From positions 1 to 7,739 of the forward strand of contig JADZET010000395.1 in the NCBI GenBank assembly GCA_020850375.1: DNA of 7,739 nt, in the 5' to 3' direction. Shown here in pieces: positions 1 through 4,125 of this stretch; positions within the stretch are counted from its first letter, which is position 1; each line of letters opens with the position of its first letter. The notes beneath the pieces are model-generated. The model was given only the letters and a program-made list of their open reading frames with translations. It was not told where the DNA came from and ran no database searches. The DNA comes from Phycisphaeraceae bacterium (GTDB lineage Bacteria > Planctomycetota > Phycisphaerae > Phycisphaerales > Phycisphaeraceae). The translations under genes and the position numbers were made by a program.

Positions 1-918
1 CATGAGCAAGTCCAGGGACTCCTCGCGGCTGCTAGCGTGGACAATGGTGTAGAGATGGTAGGGCCAGTCCGGGTAGCTCGGGCGCGGGTAGCAGTGGCTG
101 ACGGGGGCGAAGGTAGCCATCTGCGTGCCGACGGACTCGATCATGTCCGTGGGAACATGCCAGACGCCCATGACGTTGGCCGAGAAACCCGCCTTCTGGT
201 GGCGGAGCACCGCGGCGAAGCGGCGCATCTGCCGACGGGCGAGGAACCCCTGGGCCTCGCGCAGGAGCGCCTCAACCGAACAGCCCGCCTCCTCCGCCCA
301 AGCCCCAAAGGGCTCGGAGACCAACGGCAGGTCCTGCTGGAGCACGCGGATCATCGGCTTCTGCTCGTCCGTGACGGCCTGGCTCATCGCCACGGCCCGG
401 TCGGCCTCCGTGAACGCCCCCCTGCCGTCGCTCGCCGGGGGCGCATCGTCGTCCCCTTCGGACATGTTCAGCCGCACGCCGATCTTGAACAGCCGCAGCG
501 TCGGCAGCGGCCGGGTGACCGCGGCGCCGCTGAGCTTGTGCAGTCGGTCGAGCGTGGACATCAGGCCCAGTCGGCTGTCCGGCGGCACGGCCAGGGTGTA
601 CCAGAGCTGCATGCGATCGTCCCGCCGGTAGCAGTGGCTCACGCCCGGGTGCTGGCCGACGATCAGGGCCCCGGCGTCGACCTGGGCATCGTCCTCGAAC
701 CCCGCGGCCACGAGCGTCGAGGCGTAGCCCAGGGCCGCGGTGTCGAAAATGGCTGAGATCTGCCGGATGATCTTCTGGTTCTCGCGCAGGTCGACCAGCC
801 GGGCCAGGACCTTGTCCTCCTCCATGCTCAGCGCCTGCCCGATCTGTGCGAACGGCCGCGGCACAAGCGACACAGCCTGCTGGATGCGATCGAGGATGAG
901 CCGGTCGATGCTGTCCAA
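1..918 (-). CDS. Fused AhbA/AhbB-type siroheme decarboxylase (3' end beyond left edge)
   Basis: Siroheme decarboxylase, a cytoplasmic enzyme that removes carboxyl groups from the acetate side chains of sirohaem to give 12,18-didecarboxysirohaem in the alternative haem (or haem d1) pathway. The 306 visible residues contain two Lrp/AsnC-like units. Unit 1 (about 1-152) has a winged helix, then SHCYRR (94-99), LWYTLAVPP (105-113) and FKIGVRLNM (144-152). Unit 2 (about 184 onward) repeats the plan with PLVSEPF (198-204), SHCYPRP (274-280) and YPDWPYHLYT (282-291). Single-unit AhbA or AhbB proteins are about 150-170 residues, so this is a fusion of the two partners, as in NirDL-type proteins. The frame is closed by TGA at 931-933. 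I chose TTG at 918 because GAAGG (928-932) lies 9 bases upstream; TTG at 927 would have no room for a ribosome site. The last few residues and the stop are outside the window. It was read by translating the complement strand directly. It could be called an AsnC-family regulator by automatic annotation, but both units match the decarboxylase pattern. Confidence 0.88.
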   Translation of the reverse strand, partial: MDSIDRLILDRIQQAVSLVPRPFAQIGQALSMEEDKVLARLVDLRENQKIIRQISAIFDTAALGYASTLVAAGFEDDAQVDAGALIVGQHPGVSHCYRRDDRMQLWYTLAVPPDSRLGLMSTLDRLHKLSGAAVTRPLPTLRLFKIGVRLNMSEGDDDAPPASDGRGAFTEADRAVAMSQAVTDEQKPMIRVLQQDLPLVSEPFGAWAEEAGCSVEALLREAQGFLARRQMRRFAAVLRHQKAGFSANVMGVWHVPTDMIESVGTQMATFAPVSHCYPRPSYPDWPYHLYTIVHASSREESLDLLM

Positions 919-1015
919 AGAGTTCAACCTTCAGGGCGATGGTGAAAAGAGCCCCACGTCCCAGGCACGCCGCCGGTGCCCCGCCGCACGAACCGCCGAC
1001 ACGGACGACCGCCCC

Positions 1016-1024
1016 ATTATGCCA
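1016..1024 (-). promoter_or_regulatory. Likely extended -10 promoter for the siroheme decarboxylase gene
   Basis: On the minus strand this reads TGGCATAAT: a CATAAT -10 box (five of six bases as in TATAAT) preceded by the TGn of an extended -10. The -35 region 17-18 bases further upstream is poor, which is normal for extended -10 promoters. Transcription would start near 1009 and leave a leader of about 90 bases before the TTG start at 918. It lies between the tRNA-Val and the decarboxylase, so the decarboxylase can be transcribed independently of thyX and the tRNA. Seen by eye only. Confidence 0.4.
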
Positions 1025-1075
1025 TAAATCAGGCTGTATTCACGAGAACCGACCGGAAAGACTTGAAAAAGCAAG

Positions 1076-1149
1076 TGGGCGATGCAGGACTCGAACCTGC
1101 GACCCCATCCTTGTAAGGGATGTGCTCTAGCCAACTGAGCTAATCGCCC
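1076..1149 (-). tRNA. tRNA-Val (anticodon UAC)
   Basis: Read on the minus strand, this is a complete 74-base cloverleaf. The acceptor arm is GGGCGAT (1149-1143) pairing with ATCGCCC (1083-1077) plus discriminator A at 1076. The D arm contains AGCTCAGTTGG, the anticodon stem CATCC/GGATG encloses the loop CTTACAA with anticodon TAC (1115-1113), and the T arm contains GGTTCGAGTCC. Loop and acceptor closely resemble bacterial tRNA-Val(UAC). CCA is not encoded: the discriminator is followed by CTT, so CCA must be added by nucleotidyltransferase. The 5' end is only 21 bases after the thyX stop codon on the same strand and I see no obvious promoter between, so it may be processed from a thyX transcript. 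Confidence 0.97.
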
Positions 1150-1170
1150 GACGCGTGCGGCCTCATCTCG

Positions 1171-2067
1171 TCACAGCCCCATCTTCGTGCGTTTCTCTTC
1201 CCACTCGGCGTTCTCGCGCTTGTTCTCGCTGGCCAACGGCTTACCCGTCCGCAGGGCCTCGATCTCCAGGCGCGTCATGTGCACGCCCTCGAACTCGTAA
1301 TCCAAAAACGCCTCGGCCACCACGGGCACGATCGGCTGGATCAGGGCGAACATCGCGTAAGCATAGTCGCGGATCTCCTGCTGGGCGTGGGCGTCCATGC
1401 GGAGCGAGAGGAAGTGCAGGATGTTGTGCAGATCGCACTTCCAGTACCACTCGGTGTAGATGCCCAGCGGCAGGCCGATGCGGGCCAGCTCGCGGCTGAC
1501 GCCCTTGTTCAGGAGCTGCTCGTACTCCTGGTAGTGGGCCTCGGTCTTGGCCAGGTAGTCGAGGAACTGCTGAGCCGTCATCTCATCGACCGGCGCCTCG
1601 CCGCCCTGGCGGTTGAGCATCGACTGCTGACGGACGTTGTCGACCGTCGGCCGATAGAAGCGGTCGGGCATCACCGAATAGCGGGCGGAGTATTCGTTGA
1701 CGTTGGCCGTGCGGTGGCGGATCCACTGACGGGCGATGAAGATCGGCATGGCCACGTGGAACTTGAACTCGACCATCTCGAACGGCGTGGTGTGTCGGTG
1801 CCGCAGCAGGTAGCGGATCAGGCCGCGGTCCTCGTTGATCTTCTTGGTGCCGGCCCCGTAGGAGACGCGGGCGGCCTGGACGATGGCGCTGTCGGCCGTC
1901 TGGCCCTGAGGCACGAGGCGGGGCATGGCATCGACCAGGGCGATCAGGCCGTGGTCATGGACCTTGACCTCCCAGCGGGCGGCCCCGTCCATCACGTCGT
2001 AGGTCGGGCTCTCGAAGGGCTTTTTCTGGATCTGGATGTGGCGGAGATCGATCGGCATGGGGGGCAT
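1171..2067 (-). CDS. thyX: Flavin-dependent thymidylate synthase ThyX
   Basis: Makes dTMP from dUMP in the cytoplasm, using methylenetetrahydrofolate as carbon donor and FAD/NAD(P)H as reductant; it replaces ThyA and spares the cell a dihydrofolate reductase for this step. The protein has 298 residues, at the longer end for the family because of an N-terminal extension of about 30-40 residues. The diagnostic ThyX signature RHRTANVNEYSARY is at 117-130. Before it lie the HTTPFE helix (92-97) and ARQWIRHR (112-119). The C-terminal substrate-binding half has ARIGLPLG (195-202) and LHFLSLRMDAHAQQEIR (217-233), all intact. The ATG at 2067 is preceded by a GGGGG run 5 bases upstream (minus strand); a second in-frame ATG at 2058 is possible but is 14 bases from that run. 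The gene is divergent from nuoA and heads a minus-strand block with tRNA-Val. Function is firm; the exact start is less so. Confidence 0.97.
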   Translation of the reverse strand: MPPMPIDLRHIQIQKKPFESPTYDVMDGAARWEVKVHDHGLIALVDAMPRLVPQGQTADSAIVQAARVSYGAGTKKINEDRGLIRYLLRHRHTTPFEMVEFKFHVAMPIFIARQWIRHRTANVNEYSARYSVMPDRFYRPTVDNVRQQSMLNRQGGEAPVDEMTAQQFLDYLAKTEAHYQEYEQLLNKGVSRELARIGLPLGIYTEWYWKCDLHNILHFLSLRMDAHAQQEIRDYAYAMFALIQPIVPVVAEAFLDYEFEGVHMTRLEIEALRTGKPLASENKRENAEWEEKRTKMGL

Positions 2068-2077
2068 GATAACCCCC
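2059..2077 (-). promoter_or_regulatory. Stem-loop enclosing the thyX ribosome site and start codon
   Basis: Five C residues (2073-2077, the GGGGG ribosome site on the minus strand) face six G residues (2059-2064), with the thyX ATG (2067-2065) in the 8-base loop. In the thyX mRNA the GGGGG would pair with the CCCCC that follows the ATG and hide the ribosome site. The complementarity is visible; a regulatory effect is inference, and short G/C runs can arise by chance in GC-rich DNA. Confidence 0.3.
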
Positions 2078-2081
2078 GGAA

Positions 2082-2157
2082 GAGGGGTACGGGGTACAGG
2101 GTATCGGAGCGGGTGATCGGCCGCCTGCCGTTCTCTTCCCTGTCCCCTGTACCCCTC
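2082..2157. repeat. Heptad-based imperfect inverted repeat between thyX and nuoA
   Basis: The left arm (2082-2101) and right arm (2138-2157) are 20 bases each and complementary over 19 pairs with two single-base bulges (T2095 and T2148): nine pairs GAGGGGTAC/GTACCCCTC, four GGGG/CCCC, and six ACAGGG/CCCTGT. The loop is 36 bases (2102-2137). Each arm is built from seven-base units: GGGGTAC, GGGGTAC, AGGGTAT on the left and CCCTGTC, CCCTGTA, CCCCTCC on the right. It fills most of the divergent thyX/nuoA region. It could be a small dispersed palindromic element, a pair of arrayed operator sites, or a cruciform. I cannot tell which from one copy. Confidence 0.65.
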
Positions 2158-2161
2158 CTGT

Positions 2162-2191
2162 TTGAGCCCCCCCGCCCCTCTCCGCTACACT
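2162..2191 (+). promoter_or_regulatory. Likely nuoA promoter giving a nearly leaderless mRNA
   Basis: TTGAGC (2162-2167) and TACACT (2186-2191) are separated by 18 bases and resemble -35 and -10 boxes (each about four of six consensus bases). The start of transcription would fall around 2198-2201, that is on or just before the nuoA ATG at 2201. The same TTG at 2162 opens an in-frame extension of the nuoA frame, but if this promoter is right that extension is not translated. Confidence 0.35.
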
Positions 2192-2200
2192 ATCTCACTT

Positions 2201-2596
2201 ATGCTCGTCATCGCCTCCTCGGAATTCAGCCACTTCGGTCCGCTGGTCGTCCTGCTGGCGATCGCGTTGTCGTTCGGCTTCGGCAACCTGATCATCAGCG
2301 CCATCCTCGGCCCCAAGCGCCAGGGCGCCGTCAAGGGCCTGACCTACGAATCCGGCATGAACCCCATCGGCACGGCCCGCCAGCAGTTCAACGTGCGGTT
2401 CTACATCGTGGCGATGACCTTCCTGCTCTTCGACGTCGAGATCGTCTTTCTCTACCCCTGGGCGACGGTCTTCCCGAGCCTGGCGGAGGACAGCTCGCTG
2501 CGCTGGCTGTTCCTCTTCCGGGTGCTCTTTTTCATCCTCCCGAGCATCGTGGCCTTCCTCTACGCCTGGCGCAAGGGCGTCTTCCGCTACGACTGA
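2201..2596 (+). CDS. nuoA: NADH-quinone oxidoreductase subunit A (complex I)
   Basis: Small membrane subunit of respiratory complex I (NDH-1), sitting near the quinone cavity where the membrane arm meets the peripheral arm. With the ATG at 2201 it has 131 residues, normal for NuoA. Three membrane helices are visible at about 13-35, 67-89 and 102-122. The family core is intact: LTYESGMNPIGTAR (47-60), then QFNVRFY (62-68) and FLLFDVEIVFLYPW (74-87), including the acidic D78/E80 pair in helix 2 typical of NuoA. An in-frame TTG at 2162 would add 13 residues, but it coincides with a plausible -35 box and is less likely. No convincing Shine-Dalgarno sequence precedes 2201, consistent with a nearly leaderless message. 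Neither nuoB nor any other nuo gene is adjacent: thyX lies upstream in the opposite direction and a glycosyltransferase lies 241 bases downstream. The rest of complex I must be encoded elsewhere. Confidence 0.95.
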   Translation: MLVIASSEFSHFGPLVVLLAIALSFGFGNLIISAILGPKRQGAVKGLTYESGMNPIGTARQQFNVRFYIVAMTFLLFDVEIVFLYPWATVFPSLAEDSSLRWLFLFRVLFFILPSIVAFLYAWRKGVFRYD

Positions 2597-2628
2597 ACCA
2601 CGATTACTATCGAAACCGACCCGCCAAC

Positions 2629-2709
2629 CAGACCTAATCGTCTGCCATCACTTATCTTAAAGACATCGCCCATCTGGTCTGCCGATCAAGATCGACGGCG
2701 AAAACGCCG
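2629..2709. other. Cluster of small inverted repeats downstream of nuoA
   Basis: The 241-base gap between nuoA and the glycosyltransferase (2597-2837) shows no credible coding frame. It contains CAGAC/GTCTG (2629-2633 and 2640-2644), CGATC-AA-GATCG (2683-2694) and CGGCG-AAAA-CGCCG (2696-2709). CAGACC (2629-2634) can alternatively pair with GGTCTG at 2676-2681, so two exclusive folds are possible. The last hairpin is followed by A residues, not T residues, so it is not a standard intrinsic terminator for nuoA. It may form the 3' end of the nuoA message or the 5' leader of the next gene. Confidence 0.3.
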
Positions 2710-2781
2710 AAAAACACCTCGTGTCAGAGTGGATTTTAGGGCACGGCCGCCTAAGGTGAGCCCAAAGCCACGACCGACTCA

Positions 2782-2793
2782 CACGCCGGCGTG
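2782..2793. promoter_or_regulatory. Perfect 12-base palindrome CACGCCGGCGTG upstream of the glycosyltransferase
   Basis: CACGCCGGCGTG is self-complementary and lies 44 bases before the ATG at 2838, a position suitable for a repressor or activator site. No regulator is encoded nearby and only one copy was noticed, so the role as an operator is speculative; GC-rich palindromes also occur by chance. Confidence 0.25.
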
Positions 2794-2837
2794 CAGACAC
2801 CGTCGGACAAAGACGACTCAGACAGGGGCGGGACGCC

Positions 2838-4022
2838 ATGACCACGGTACTCGACGGCAATCGACCGCCCTCGCCGACGAGCCCATCCAGTTCGCAGGGG
2901 CCGGGGGCTGTCCCCGCGTCGCTCCCACCTGGGCTGGACGTCTCGATTGTCGTGCCGACCTACCACGAGCGTGAGAACCTGCCGGGGCTGATCAACCGGA
3001 TCGAGTCCGTCGCACGGGTCAGCCGGCTCGACCTCGAGCTGCTGATCATGGACGACAACAGCCAGGACGGCACCGAAGAGTTCATCGCCCAGCTCAACAA
3101 GCCCTGGGTGCGTCTGATCGTCCGCAAGACCAACCGGGGCCTGAGCCCGGCGGTGATGGACGGCCTGCGTACAGCCAGGCACGCGCGGGTGGTGGTGATG
3201 GACGCGGACCTGAGCCATCCACCCGAGGCGATCCCCGCCATGCTGGCCGAGCTCGAACGCGGGCAGGAGTTCGTCGTCGGCTCGCGCTACGTCGCGGGCG
3301 GATCGACCGACGCGGCCTGGGGGTTTCTCCGCTGGCTCAACAGCAAGGTCGCCACGCTGATGGCCCGCCCGCTGACGAGCCTGCGCGACCCGATGGCGGG
3401 CTTCTTCGCCCTCCGTCGCGCCGACGCCCAGAACGTGCACCTCAACCCGATCGGGTACAAGATCGGCCTGGAGTTGCTGATCAAGTGCGGCTTCACGAGG
3501 GTCAGCGAGATCCCCATCCATTTCAGCGACCGCACACTCGGGCAGAGCAAGCTCAACCTCAAGGAGCAGCTCCGCTACATCCAGCACCTCCGCCGGCTGT
3601 TCCTGCACAAGTACCCCGACCGGTCGCACCTGATCCAGTTCATCGTGGTGGGCTTGTGCGGCCTGGGCGTGAACCTGGGCGTCCTGACGGTGCTGCTGAG
3701 TCTGGGAATGGGCCTCCGACTGGCGGCGGCGACGGCGATCGGCGTGTCGATGCTCTTCAACTTCGCACTCAACCGTCGGTTCACCTTCTCCTACGCCCGG
3801 CGGGGCAAGATCGCGCGGCAGCTGCCGGCCTTCGTCCTGGCCTGCTCGGCAGGGGCGGTCATCAACTACTTCGTCACCATCGCCGTGGCCCTGCGCCTGC
3901 CCGCGGACATGTTCGCCGGCGAGCAGCTCGCGGCCTTCCTGGGCGTCGTGGCGGGCACGGGCTCGAACTACCTCTTCAACCGCTACATCGTCTTCCACAA
4001 GAGGCATCACCGGCACGGGTGA
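2838..4022 (+). CDS. GT2 dolichol-phosphate-mannosyltransferase-like enzyme fused to a GtrA membrane domain
   Basis: Probably transfers a sugar from a nucleotide sugar to a polyprenyl phosphate at the inner face of the membrane and helps present or flip the lipid-linked sugar for glycan or protein glycosylation. The protein has 394 residues. Residues 1-33 are a Pro/Ser-rich, probably disordered leader. The GT-A domain spans about 34-260: VSIVVPTYHERENLPGL (35-51), MDDNSQDGT (71-79), the metal-binding DADLSHPPE (122-130), GSRY (148-151), DPMAGFFAL (184-192) and GQSKLN (235-240), as in polyprenyl-phosphate mannose/glucose synthases. The GtrA domain spans about 265-388 with four hydrophobic helices and the motifs FNFALNRRFTF (307-317) and NYLFNRYIVF (377-386). 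GtrA domains are associated with moving undecaprenyl-phosphate-glucose. This combination is a known DPM1-GtrA architecture. The ATG at 2838 follows the GGGGCGGGA stretch by 5 bases. Sugar donor and final acceptor cannot be read from the sequence, and the neighbours give no glycan pathway. Confidence 0.93.
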   Translation: MTTVLDGNRPPSPTSPSSSQGPGAVPASLPPGLDVSIVVPTYHERENLPGLINRIESVARVSRLDLELLIMDDNSQDGTEEFIAQLNKPWVRLIVRKTNRGLSPAVMDGLRTARHARVVVMDADLSHPPEAIPAMLAELERGQEFVVGSRYVAGGSTDAAWGFLRWLNSKVATLMARPLTSLRDPMAGFFALRRADAQNVHLNPIGYKIGLELLIKCGFTRVSEIPIHFSDRTLGQSKLNLKEQLRYIQHLRRLFLHKYPDRSHLIQFIVVGLCGLGVNLGVLTVLLSLGMGLRLAAATAIGVSMLFNFALNRRFTFSYARRGKIARQLPAFVLACSAGAVINYFVTIAVALRLPADMFAGEQLAAFLGVVAGTGSNYLFNRYIVFHKRHHRHG

Positions 4023-4069
4023 TGAGCCCTTGGCCAATCATGCGATCGCTTGACGGTGGCCGGGGTGGG

Positions 4070-4085
4070 GCCCATCCTTATGGGC
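4070..4085 (+). terminator. Six-pair hairpin in the gap after the glycosyltransferase
   Basis: GCCCAT (4070-4075) and ATGGGC (4080-4085) are perfectly complementary with a CCTT loop. The hairpin lies 48 bases after the glycosyltransferase stop and 41 bases before the GH127 start. What follows (TGATCCTGTTGCTCTT) is only weakly T-rich, so it is a poor intrinsic terminator at best. It could equally be a 5' leader structure of the GH127 message. A TTGACG at 4050-4055 could be a -35 box for the GH127 gene, but no good -10 is placed behind it. Confidence 0.3.
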
Positions 4086-4125
4086 TGATCCTGTTGCTCT
4101 TACCCGCCTGAGATGGACCCCAGCC

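Noticed and set aside
37..756. Plus-strand open frames at the left edge
   Set aside because: They lie antisense to the siroheme decarboxylase, whose complement-strand translation shows two matching family units.
1061..1076. ACTTG/CAAGT hairpin just past the tRNA-Val 3' end as a terminator
   Set aside because: The T run lies in the loop and no T tract follows the stem on the minus strand, and the stem would include the tRNA discriminator base.
1279..2637. Open frame of 452 codons on the plus strand across thyX and nuoA
   Set aside because: It runs antisense to thyX and out of frame through nuoA, both clearly real; no domain is visible.
2751..4037. Long open frame (about 428 codons) on the minus strand opposite the glycosyltransferase
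   Set aside because: It mirrors the GT2-GtrA gene; its product is Arg/Asp/His-rich with no recognisable domain, as expected for an antisense frame in GC-rich DNA.
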